DNA of 64,000 nt from Polyporus tsugae (Eukaryota; Basidiomycota; Agaricomycetes; Polyporales; Polyporaceae): contig JAHRBS010000007.1 of NCBI GenBank assembly GCA_024305745.1, positions 2,108,001 through 2,172,000 of the forward strand, read 5' to 3'. Under the pieces are notes generated by a model. It worked only from the letters and a program-made list of their open reading frames with translations. It was not told the DNA's origin and made no database searches. The translations under genes were made by a program, and so were the position numbers. Every line of letters begins with the position of its first letter. Position 1 is the first letter of the stretch. Shown here in pieces: positions 11,588-21,137 of the stretch.

Positions 11588-11950
11588 CGCCCCAAATCGC
11601 CGTCTTCCTCGTCTGATGGTCACAGAAGCCGGCGCCGAGCTGCTGGACGCTGGGCGCATATCATACATCGTGTCCCGTAGTGCTGCTGTGGCATGGCCTA
11701 GCGCCATGAATCCGTCGAATCGTCCAACTGGTCTGGAGAAGCTTTCGTAGATATCGTACGCGCTGATCATTACTGCTATCGTGCTGAAAGAAGCTGTATC
11801 ATACGCAATTATTGTACAGTATTTGCATAGATCTACCTCGGTTATATATGCAGTCCCGTTTGAGATGTGATCGTGATGTCCCGCGAGCCATGGTCTGTAA
11901 AAAGGAAAATGTATAGCAGCAACGCCCTTCCCGTGCCGTGGGAGAGAAGA
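11588..11950. other. Short convergent intergenic region
   Basis: Contains the 3' UTRs of the cyclin (+) and Pop4 (-) genes. AT-richer around 11800-11860. No gene is seen. Confidence 0.5.
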
Positions 11951-13043
11951 TCAGAGTTCTATTGTCTCCTTATGTTTGAACTTCCGACCAGCGCGCTCAG
12001 CGGCGCGGTAACAGAAGTGATTTCCGTAGAGCTCGACTTCGATATGAGGCATGTCGAGGATCGTCTTCGCGTCGTCTGCAGATGAGCCGGGTGGCGACGC
12101 AGATATGGCGTAGAGCGGAACAGCGAACACAAAGATGCTGTTCTGCTTCGGCAACACTGTACATCGAGGTTGCGGTTCGCGCACCGTTATTAGTCAACCA
12201 TGACGGCATGATGTGAACGAAACGAGGAGATGGCGAACTTTTTTGCTCGTCTTTCCGGGTGATCACCTTGAACGAGTTCTCCGTTTCGTGCACGACTATT
12301 CCAGAGAGTCCGACGAGGCACGGATTCTTGCTTTGCCGCACTAACAGAACAGACCAAGCAATATGTTGGCAGGATGTCAAATGTGATAAGTCGTAGCAGA
12401 TCTTGAGTGCGCGCGCACCTGTCACGATCGCGCCGTGAAAATCGGCCTTAATGAGTTTGGCATGCATTCCCGCTGTGCTCGGCATCGCTGAAGCAGGGTC
12501 CGCGCTCGGAGTCGCAGGATGGGGTGACAGGGAAAGCAGCTCGGACATGTATCCAAGCCAGAGCAGGTGCAGAGGAACGAATAATTCGAATCTGTGGCCC
12601 CAGCACAGAAGTCAGTATCACACTCCCACAGTGCGTCCGACGGCTCGCACTTGCTCTCCTCTTTCCGCAACTTCCAAATGCCTCGCTTCCTGCTCTCCTT
12701 CTTGCTGATAACCCCCGCGGCTCTGCGCGCACGCTCGGCAGTGCGTTTTGCGCGCTTCTCCTCTCGCTCCTTCTTTGCCTTGCTATCGCGCGCGGGGTTC
12801 TCGAGGAGGATCTGGCGTCCCTGGACCCGACTCGCGTATGCCTGTGAGGGATCGGAGGACCTAGTGACGCTGCTCCTGACGTAATTGGGGATGAACGGCG
12901 TCGTTGTATCGAGTTTCAGACGTTCATTCTGGCTCTGCGGTGAGAGAGGAAGCACAGATGTGAGCCGCCATGGGACTCACATTGATGAGCGGCAGCGAGG
13001 CGTAGATGTCCCTGTGGCCACTATCGGCTGCGCGGTAAGACAT
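11951..13043 (-). CDS. POP4: RNase P/MRP protein subunit Pop4 (Rpp29)
   Basis: Five exons, in plus coordinates 12981-13043, 12651-12934, 12419-12591, 12239-12340 and 11951-12156, join to 275 residues. The N-terminal part has SRVQGRQILLENPARDSKAK followed by a basic helix ending SKKESRKRGIWKLRKEE, and LFVPLHLLWLGYMSELL, as in fungal Pop4. The Sm-like fold follows: LIKADFHGAIVTV, NPCLVGLSGIVVHETENSF, SIFVFAVPLYAI, and the C-terminus IEVELYGNHFCYRAAERAGR ending KHKETIEL. Pop4/Rpp29 is a shared subunit of RNase P and RNase MRP, contacts the catalytic RNA, and acts in tRNA 5' maturation and rRNA processing in the nucleus and nucleolus. The start codon lies in a small first exon encoding MSYRAADSGHRDIYASLP. 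Confidence 0.93.
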
Positions 13044-13559
13044 AACAGAGAATTTGAACGTGAGGGTGCGAGCGGTGACAATACCACAGAGGGCGCGAGG
13101 CCGGAAGCAGGAGGGGCGATCAGGGTGGTGTGGAGGCTGAGAGAAGGCGGGCGAGCTCAGCGCGGCCACATCGTCGGCGGCTGTCGCACGTGCACGCGAA
13201 CTGTAACTTGTCTGCCTTCTTCGGCAGTTGCGCATGCACTTCTTCAACCTTGCTCCTCGAATCCTCCTCCGGCCTTCGCCCCAGCTCTCCCCTCAGCCCC
13301 TCCAGCACCCGTCTATCGCGCCACATCGTCCCAGCTAGGTGCGCGAGTCTCTGTCATCCTCGTCAGCTGCTCATGCATTTTTAGGACAAGACGCTCCGCA
13401 GATGAGCGGCTGGGCAGTGCATGCACTGGGCGGTGGGAACCAGCCCACCTATCCTTCGTAGCGGCTCGAAAAATGGCTTTCTGCATGGGGCATGTGCGCG
13501 CCGAAGCTGCGAATCCAAGTGTTCATTTAGCTCACAACACTCTCCGCTCGCCCGCATGT

Positions 13560-14543
13560 TTGATTTCCCCAAAGCAATCGATGACTCGTCAGGCAATTGT
13601 TCGTGCGCCCGAGCCCTTCCGAGGAAATCCAACTGCCGCGCCCGATGAAGACCCTGGCTTCTCTACGACCCACCGCCTCGCCGTCGAGAGATTGTCACAC
13701 CGCAAGGTTCAGAACGCCGTTTGGACGGCTCAGTCGGTAAGCCACGGCCCGCTTGCAATACCGCGTTCGACGGGCTGAACTTATGCGCTCATTATGCTCG
13801 CGATGACAACGCATCACGCCGGCCAGGGGATCGGGTTTTAATGTTTTCCATAAACGACATCCTGCTCGATCCAGTTTGTGATAATACACACGCACACGTC
13901 TATGATCTGATGACTGCGACATGCTCCATCCGCCCGCCCTTCCCATTGATACCGACATTCGTCGCACATTCCGCACCTTCCTGCGTTATCTCCCAGTCAT
14001 CTGACTGCTGGCGGAATCTTGGCAGATATTATCCATCTCACCCCCCGGCCGGCTCTGCCAGATGGGCTCGAGCTTCGCGGATGAAGAGACGGTCCTCCTA
14101 TTCCTGCCATTCGCCCAAGCACCCGCGCGGTGGGAGTATTCGGCCAAGACGGCGATAAGCCAAGAAGCACGCGTTCCGCCTCGGGGAATCGACCGACTGC
14201 ATCCATACTTCCGACACATACCGAGGACATCATCAGCGGCTGGATTCGCGCTTGCTTGAGCACGACGACGCAGTGAGCCCTTGCGTGTCTTGCGGCGTCT
14301 GGCCTGGCAGTCGCTCGTCAGGGACGATGTCTATTCCCAGTGGGATGGCGACCAGGAGCGCTGGACTGGACGTGCTTCTCGACTCTTGCCTTGGGAGGCC
14401 TTGACCCACGTGTTTCGGATATGACTGTGACCACGGTCCGTAGGCGTTCAGTTTCTCTCCCGCAGACGAAGCCCTCGTTATCTTCCCTCCCGCAGGCGGC
14501 GGTCTCACCCAGCGTCCCCGCCCGTCTGCCTGCCCGCAACTGA
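13560..14543 (+). other. Possible spliced gene of unknown function (unresolved)
   Basis: Several plus-strand stretches look coding but I could not join them with confidence. A first stretch around 13581-13735 reads APEPFRGNPTAAPDEDPGF and RLAVERLSHRKVQNAVW. A second at about 14090-14272 reads AVGVFGQDGDKP and TEDIISGWIRACLSTTTQ. From its end an intron 14273-14318 (gtgagc to gtcag) joins in phase to DDVYSQWDGDQERWTGR, and a further intron leads to a short tail ending VPARLPARN at 14543. The 5' half has conflicting frames. No domain is recognised. The region lies between the divergent Pop4 gene and the second Cys-rich gene. Confidence 0.3.
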
Positions 14544-15201
14544 GAGGGCGTACATATGTGTCAACCTACCGAGGTTCTTGCAAAATTCCACGGCGCTCAG
14601 GAGCAGGTCCTCCACCGCTCATCTACTTCCGACCTCTTCGACGAGATCGCCTGCGGCCGTCCGCTCAAGCTTGCGGCACGTCGGACCTTCTCCCAGCCAT
14701 TGGACAGTCCAATGAGTCGGGGCCTTTACACGGGGACCTTGCTATCTCTTCCTCGAACAGGCATGCTGGGCCGAGCACAGCGGTAGCACGTTCATATTCT
14801 GCGGAGAAGACGTTTGAGAGCAGCGTGCATCATGCTGCTTACTTTGTGGCGGATCGCCTCTTTATCATGGCGTCGGAGCGCTGCGGGCGCGTAATAGAAG
14901 CAAAAATAAATTTACATATCAGGTCCAGCTGCACTTCCTATCCTAGTAACGGCATAGCGGCGAAATACTATAGAGCGGGAAGCAAAAGCAGTACAGTAGC
15001 GTAGAGATCAGGGTGAAGCTCGGGTGAGGCGAGCGAGGCGAGCGAGAGCGTATGCATACCAGTACAATACGTGCCAGTGTCGGATGATCGGTGGTGCAAA
15101 TAAACCTCTAGACTCTAAGAACGGCCAAGCTGGACGCAGACGGGGCAAAACGCATCGATGACGGGGTCTGCCATGCGTTCGACGTTCAGCAGCTGATCAT
15201 G
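14544..15201. other. Intergenic, with one unassigned open frame
   Basis: An open plus-strand frame runs 14558-15004 but its sequence has no recognisable motif. A short GC-rich direct repeat (gaggcgagc units) lies near 15025-15048. The right end is the 3' side of the minus-strand Cys-rich gene. Confidence 0.4.
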
Positions 15202-15661
15202 CTATGCAGGAGGAAACGGCTCACTATATTGCTCGGGGAACTGGCGGCTGGTTGGAGGACAGTGGAGCAGAGGCATCAATAAAACCGTCGTGTGTTTTGG
15301 AAGCAAACGGACTTACTACTGCCAGCAAGTCTCCGTGCAGCGGGGTGGGACGCAGTTCCTGGGATGCGACGTGCTGAACTTGCAGTAACGATCGTCGCAT
15401 TGAACCTAAGCGCTAGGTTAGGACTGAATTGGGATCTACAAGAAACCGTGGGGAGAACGCGAACCATATCATCGGGCTGGAGATACGTCGTTAGGGGAAG
15501 AATTGCAGGGGAATGACAGGAAAGGAAACGGACGGACCTGGTCAACGTAATGTCCGCAGCGCTTGTAGTTATTGCGAACACTGTGGGGGACGACGGACAT
15601 CAGGGATTCAGACCAGACATAACAGAACCGCGGGAGCCACATACCGACGCCAGTGACACAT
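15202..15661 (-). CDS. Small Cys-rich protein, CxH...C-x4-C-x-F-S-x2-H type (copy 2)
   Basis: Five tiny exons on the minus strand, in plus coordinates 15645-15661, 15538-15580, 15465-15476, 15317-15405 and 15202-15247, sum to 207 nt and 68 residues with every phase matching. The third exon is a 12-nt microexon (PDDM). The protein starts MCHWRRVRNNYKRCGHYV, then VQCDDRYCKFSTSHPRNC, VPPRCTETCWQYRQFPEQ and ends SEPFPPA. There is no signal peptide or membrane segment. It shares with the 4387-4830 gene an N-terminal MC, a CxH(F/Y), and C-x4-C-[LK]-F-S-x2-H followed by further paired cysteines. Metal binding is an inference. A TATAAAA sequence lies about 94 bp before the start codon. I recall similar short hypothetical proteins in basidiomycetes and know of no function. 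Confidence 0.78.
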
Positions 15662-15754
15662 GTGTGGGGAAGCCTGCGGGAGGGGACTACGTACAGTGGA
15701 GGAAAGGGAGGGACGCTGGTAGTTGGGTAGTGGAGAGGAGTCGAGCGGCGGCCA

Positions 15755-15761
15755 TTTTATA
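15755..15761 (-). promoter_or_regulatory. TATA box of the Cys-rich gene (copy 2)
   Basis: TATAAAA on the minus strand, about 94 bp upstream of the start codon at 15661. Confidence 0.6.
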
Positions 15762-16771
15762 CGGTGCAGCAAGGGTCATGCAAAAGATCCGGCGTGGTTT
15801 GCAGGAGGACGGAGGAGGAAGGTCGCAAACACGCTTTGACAGAATACGATAACATCAGCGTATCGGGCCGCTCCGCTAGGAGATTGCGCGACGACTCTCC
15901 TGCTGGGACATATCAAGATGTTGTCGGAGTAGTTGAGAAACATGAGGACGTGGCCGGAGCAGCGTCAAGGGCTGAGGGCGGCGAAGCAAGTTGATCGGTA
16001 TCTGTTACTTACGGTCAATGCACACTCTGGGAGGGGATATATGGCGCGAGGGCTGGGTGAGAGGTTTTGCCCGTGCGGCACACTAAAGCTAAAACGCTAA
16101 ACGTGGCCACTCCTGGCCTATTTGGTAAATGCAGCACGGGGCAAAAGAGCGCACGCCACAGCACCGATGGGGCAGATAGTCAAGACACGGCCAGCGTGAC
16201 CCCAGGGGCCCCCACGGCAAGTCTCGTCGCACTGAGGATGCCGCGTGCTGGCAGACCCCGATCGTACCCATTCCAGTGGGAGAACGAGCAATCAGCAGAT
16301 CTCGTCCTCGAAGGCGAGCCGCCCATCAGCTGTCCACAGGACGACCAGAGATTCCACCGAAGATCGTCTAGGAACAGCATGAATACGTCAAGGCGACTCG
16401 CCAGGGCGTCCAGCAGACCGATACTACACGGCCATGTTAGTGGTGGAGGAGCAGGTGAGGCCATCAAGATAGTATCGATATCGCATTCCGAGCGCGAGCT
16501 GCGGACGTCCGGTGGGATAGAGCGGCGTTGCTGCGCGCTGTGGCCCTGGAGATGGGGAAGACGATAGAGAGAGAGAGAGAGAGAGGCACGGACGATTATC
16601 TGGGGACGGGGTGTTCGGATGTTTTGGAGGTGTCTGAGGAGAGGATGGGGGCGGGCGAGGGCGGGAAAGCACACGTGGACGGCGACCAAAAGCGTTGGCT
16701 CTGTCTCATGATTGAGTTTTCGAAGCTTATCGCGAACTTTATCGACAGATCTCGTCCCCGTCGGATATACA
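15762..16771. other. Intergenic region with no assignable gene
   Basis: Between the promoter of the Cys-rich gene and the 3' end of eIF2B alpha. Overlapping open frames on both strands (plus 16067-16567, minus 16180-16794) carry no recognisable domain. A GA dinucleotide run lies at 16565-16585. Confidence 0.45.
16565..16585 (+). repeat. (GA)n microsatellite
   Basis: An uninterrupted run of about ten GA dinucleotides in non-coding sequence downstream of the eIF2B alpha gene. Confidence 0.85.
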
Positions 16772-18217
16772 TCAGCCTGCGAACATCCCGACAAGATACT
16801 GGCTTACGCCCTCTGGAGTAAGGATCCCTACATCCGAAAAGACCAGCGATATCAAGTCCGGCCTGCGGGAATGAACCACACGTGGTCAGGTCCCGGCCGA
16901 AGTGAAGAACAGCACTTGTGTCGCCCACCGTGTATAGTCAACCCCGGGGTTCTTCGCTATCTGTTCCTGATTCATCGCCCGTTCCGTAATCGCTGATGAC
17001 GTTCCCGAACTCGCTCCCTGGCTGGTCGTGACGTCCTGCGTGCTCGTTGATGGCGCACCGTCCAGACCAGCTGACCGAGCCGTTGGAGCAGGGAACGATA
17101 GGATGCTCGGGTTGTGGGTTGGAAGATCGTATTGCGATAGCGGGAACAAGCGGTGGAACTTGTAGCTGTAGAACGCAGCCGGAGGATCAGGCCTATCAGG
17201 AACCGTTGCATCATTAAGCTGCTCGATGAAGTACCTTTCTGCTAGTGCGTAGAATGGTTTATTCGCCGCTTTAGCGATGATGGCCATCTGGTGGCTGCCT
17301 ACATAGTTGATCAAACCACCGCTCTCGACGACTGCTTCCGACCCGACGAGGACGAAGTCGACCTTATCCGTCACATATGCAACGGCGGAGTCCAAGACCA
17401 CGGTGCAAGGAATACCTGCCGCAGTCAGGACCTCACATGTTTTCAGCCTGGCGAGAGTTACGGCGGAATGTCAACATGACAGCAGCCTGAGAAAATCGTT
17501 GACGTTACCCAAGTCCTCGAGGTCGCGATTCCGTCACATACACATATATGCGCTTCGTCTTGTGGGCGTGGAGCAACGCCTTAAGAACTACACGGGAGTG
17601 GGAATGGGTAAGGATCTACTCATATCAGCTGATCAGCATCAGCATATGGCGCACTCCTGAGTACTTACGACGGAGTCGTCCTTGATGAAACCGAGGGTTA
17701 GTTCGGCGATTTTATCACGGAATGAGATCGCCTCCGCGGCGTATTTTCGACCCTGTTGCTCTAGCTCCTTCTTAAGCTCGGCAAAATTCTTCACGTAGAG
17801 TGGTAAGTATCGAATGGGGAGAGGTACATACACCTGATGAAGATACTCACATCGGACTCGTGAGGGAAGAGGGTTACGAATGCGATGAATAGCTCACAGC
17901 CTGCATTCAGGCTGATGGGGTTCGGGGATCGCCTCTTGAGCTCCTCTGCCCCGTCGTTCAAGGCTTGCACGAGCTCGAACATTGTGCCAGCTTGAAGCTG
18001 TCTACATTCATACCGGTGGCCCCACAGCAGATGGTTGACGAGTACGCACCATTCGACCTCACTATAGCCTCGGCTAACGATGAAATAGCTGCCAACGGTG
18101 GTGATATCTAGTATATGATAATGAGCGACGACACCACTGGGAGGGCAGGACCAAGATGGGCACTTCTTCATCTTGAAGGAACTGCTGGAAGGTGGCATAG
18201 ATGTCGAATCCTGACAT
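16772..18217 (-). CDS. GCN3: Translation initiation factor eIF2B subunit alpha (GCN3)
   Basis: Spliced minus-strand gene. The start at 18217 gives MSGFDIYATFQQFLQDEEVP. Further exons give ISLNAGCELFIAFVTLFPHE, KKELEQQGRKYAAEAISFRD, DKIAELTLGFIKDDSV, then CEVLTAAGIPCTVVLDSAVA, VDFVLVGSEAVVESGGLINY, VGSHQMAIIAKAANKPFYAL, and HRLFPLSQYDLPTHNP. The last exon reads RPDLISLVFSDVGILTPEGV and ends LVGMFAG. These are the Rossmann-like core motifs of eIF2B alpha. eIF2B is the decameric GDP-GTP exchange factor of eIF2; the alpha dimer bridges the complex and senses phosphorylated eIF2 downstream of Gcn2. An intron at 17166-17234 is 69 bp, stopless and in frame, between ALAE and SYKFHRLF. A Ser/Thr-rich insert after PAPTARSAG is unlike yeast GCN3. 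Confidence 0.94.
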
Positions 18218-20519
18218 GGTTCAACAGAGTCCAGGATGGGGCAGACAAGATGACAGCCGAGAGCTGTTGTGTCGGTTAAATGGATGGGATCAAGCGGAAG
18301 AGGACGAACGGCCTCGCACCCTGGCAGTGGCAAGTCGCACAGTGACAAAATCCACGCTCAGGCTGACTCGGCTCTCACGTGCTGAACACGGTGGGACGCG
18401 GTCAGGTGATATCGCGACGCATCCATGTCTCGATCGCGCCTTAGACCGGTGACGTAGCGCGTGGCAATGGCTAGCGCCTCTCCCCTGGAATTCTGCTCGT
18501 CCAGTCGCCCCGGAGACATGCTTATGCCTTCTGGATCGTCTTCGGCGACCCCATCTTCAACCACCATACATGACAGCATTCATCGGAAGTTACACTAGGA
18601 TGCTATGGCACCCGACAAACCGTGATGCCAGGTACCGACTTAACCCTCTGCGCACCCGAAGTGGCCCTTGTAATTTGCTCCAAGTGACGAATTCAGTGAA
18701 TTCTTTCCCCCGCAGGACAAGTGTCCTCGATTTTACCTCGATTCCGGCTTCCCAGTGACAAGGCATGAGAAAAGAGTCCCGCAGATACGGCATTTCCGAT
18801 AGGTCCGGCTGTTTCCTCCGCGGTTGCTGCGGCGTTGGCCTCCGAGCCCGAGGCCCGCAGACTCAAAACCCTCGTCCAGAAACCTTCATCGCGCCACGCG
18901 GCTATTAAACGCGGCAAAGTAGCGTCCATGCTACGGTTTCTATCCCCGGACTCCGCCTGTGGCAACGAGAATACCCGAAGATTGACTTTATAGATAAGTA
19001 TTCGGTCCAGCACGAGTTTGTCGGGACGACCGCCATTGGCGAGCCTGCCCCAACCCTGCATTCCGGCGGTGTCAAGCCGTCAGCTAACCTTGCAGGCTTA
19101 CACATTGAAGATAAGTATGTCGCCTCATTGAACAGTCTTGGACGACAAGTCATGGTTACGTTGAGTTATCTACTAACCTAAAATGTGTTCGTCATAGCGC
19201 CTTTGAGATATGTTTGAACGGAAGCACTGGCAGACCGTCCCGCGATGGTGGCGGCCGCCAGCAGTTTCCCGGGCGACCTAAGGGAATTATCGCGCCTTGG
19301 CATGTTCCATGCATGCAGCGTCACAGTTGCGCGAACAACGGAGAACATCACTAGTCCTGGCAGCAAATGACATGCCGCATCCCGACGAGGAACAAGGATC
19401 TGGAGGGTGTTAAGCGAGAAGATTGAAAGACGTTGGTGTGGTTTACCCATGGTGGATGGACCCTGTTAGCCGGGGCGCGCGGCCGACCGCGACCACAATC
19501 GGTCGTCAAGGGGCGCGAGTCTCGCTGCTTGGATTTGTTGGCGACGCTGACACCCAGAGCGGTCCTGGCCGGCTCGTTGTTCGTCGGCTGTCTGCAAAGT
19601 GTTAGGCTTTAGCTCGGATTTATTCTGTTGAGTGTGGACGGAAAACACGCAACCTCCGTCCCCGAACGGCGTGGTGCCCACGCAGTGTGTCCACACATAA
19701 TAAATCACAGCCCACGCCAGGGAGCAACGTCCATTTGCTCGCAACCCTGGTTAGGAAACGCCCCAGCGTCGAGCGTCGGCCCAGGAATAGCCGCTGAGGG
19801 CGGGATATTAGTTTGAGTCAGCGATCTGGGAGCGGGCGGTACGTATCCGTGTGTATGCGTGCTTGCTCTGGCTCTGGCTTTTTGGGCCAAACCGCGACCG
19901 GATACGGGAGGGGGGTTGTGCTCGATAAGGCAGGACGAGGGAGAAAAGCAGCCGAGGTGGGCGAGGAGGAGAGTTTAGCCAGGTTGAGCCTAGGATTCGG
20001 GGTGGGAAGAGGGAATTTGGCAGGGATCCCGAGGGCGATATGTCCAAAAAGCGCATGCTTTGCTCATCGAAACACGTTTCGTGTCTTTGCCGCGTCGGAA
20101 TGTCGCCCAAACCCTATGGGGCCCGCTCTCCGTGGCGATCGCCAGGTCCAATTTCAGCAGTCTCGGCGCAACGCCCGCCCTTGAAAAGGCCCGACGCGAG
20201 ACCATGTTGTTCTCCTCCACCATCTCCTTCTAACATTCCCCTTCCTCTCCTCGCCTCCTCTCCCGCTGTGCTCAACAACGTGTTTGCCGTCCGGGCACGC
20301 GGTTCCTTGATCCACACTTTTAACTGCTGGAGGCAGGGTGGCTTCTTCGTTCGCCATTTCGGGGTGAGTACATCTTGCATATATGTCCTCCGACGAACCA
20401 ACCGTCAGTGTTCCCCAATGCACACAGTTCGCCACCGTCCTTCGCCTTCGTTCCGCCTTCCCCGCGACACCCCTCTCCATCCCCCCTTCGTCTCCTTCGT
20501 CCCAAAACGACGACCCATC
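18218..20519. other. Intergenic region with unassigned open frames
   Basis: 2.3 kb between two divergent genes. Plus-strand frames around 18775-18990 (reads ALASEPEARRLKTLVQKP) and 19000-19190 (reads KYSVQHEFVGTTAIGEPAP) and 19200-19350 have coding-like composition, but I found no convincing start codon, splice chain or domain. The antisense frame at 18693-19061 is equally open. The last 200 bp before 20520 are CT-rich and look like the promoter and 5' UTR of the next gene. Confidence 0.4.
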
Positions 20520-21137
20520 ATGTCCAGCGTTCCGCCACAATTATTCTTCACTAACGAAGTCGCTTCCATGGATGAATGGTCACGGCGGACCGGTATCCCC
20601 CTCACGACCGCCGACGCCCTTGGCACGAACTATGCCCGAGCACGTCGTTGGCTGCTTTCCATTCGCTCGAAGCTGGTGCAGGAGCATGGTTGGCAGGACG
20701 TGACGCCGTTGGACTCCCGACTCCTCTTCGACATCGAATGCCCCACCCCATACCGATCCTCAAGGGGCCTCCCGCGCAGTCCCAACATGCGCCTACAAAT
20801 CCCCGTCAACGCATCGTCGTTTTTCTCGCGCGAACGACGCGTCCAGTGGGAGATGGTGTTCCACTCCGCGCTCTTCCCGGGGCTGCGACATACCGTGCCG
20901 GCGATCGCGGACCTCCTCCACCTGCTCCAGTGCCTGCTCACCGGCATGGTCGTCCTCATCAAAGAAGAGCAGGTCCCGGGCGAGGGGGTGTACCGGACCA
21001 TCCGTGGATTACCGCCTGTCGAATGGGTCACTGGCCACGAAGCGGCACTCGTCGACATCTTCGGGTCTTCCCATTACCGACAGCTCTTCCGCGCCGCCAG
21101 CGATAACCGTGTCTCGTTCAAGCTCGAGCGGGCATGA
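20520..21137 (+). CDS. Uncharacterised protein, 205 residues
   Basis: Single exon. The frame is open back to 20040, but the ATG at 20520 (context catcATGtcc) follows a long CT-rich tract typical of 5' UTRs here, so I take it as the start. The sequence begins MSSVPPQLFFTNEVASMDEW and contains ARARRWLLSIRSKLVQEHG, ECPTPYRSSRGLP, an ERRVQWEMVFHSALFPGLRH block, a helical LLHLLQCLLTGMVVLIKEEQ segment and GSSHYRQLFRAASDNRV. I recognise no domain, signal peptide or catalytic motif. Codon usage resembles neighbouring genes and the frame is uninterrupted, which argues for a real gene. Probably a fungal lineage-specific protein. Confidence 0.6.
   Translation: MSSVPPQLFFTNEVASMDEWSRRTGIPLTTADALGTNYARARRWLLSIRSKLVQEHGWQDVTPLDSRLLFDIECPTPYRSSRGLPRSPNMRLQIPVNASSFFSRERRVQWEMVFHSALFPGLRHTVPAIADLLHLLQCLLTGMVVLIKEEQVPGEGVYRTIRGLPPVEWVTGHEAALVDIFGSSHYRQLFRAASDNRVSFKLERA

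Noticed and set aside
12885..13778. Long plus-strand open frame of 297 codons overlapping Pop4 exons
   Set aside because: Its first part is antisense to the start of Pop4 and has no domain; only the 3' part may belong to a separate unresolved gene.
17170..17234. A 23-residue insertion in eIF2B alpha after ALAE
   Set aside because: It is bounded by gtactt and ctacag and interrupts a conserved block; removed as an intron in the model.
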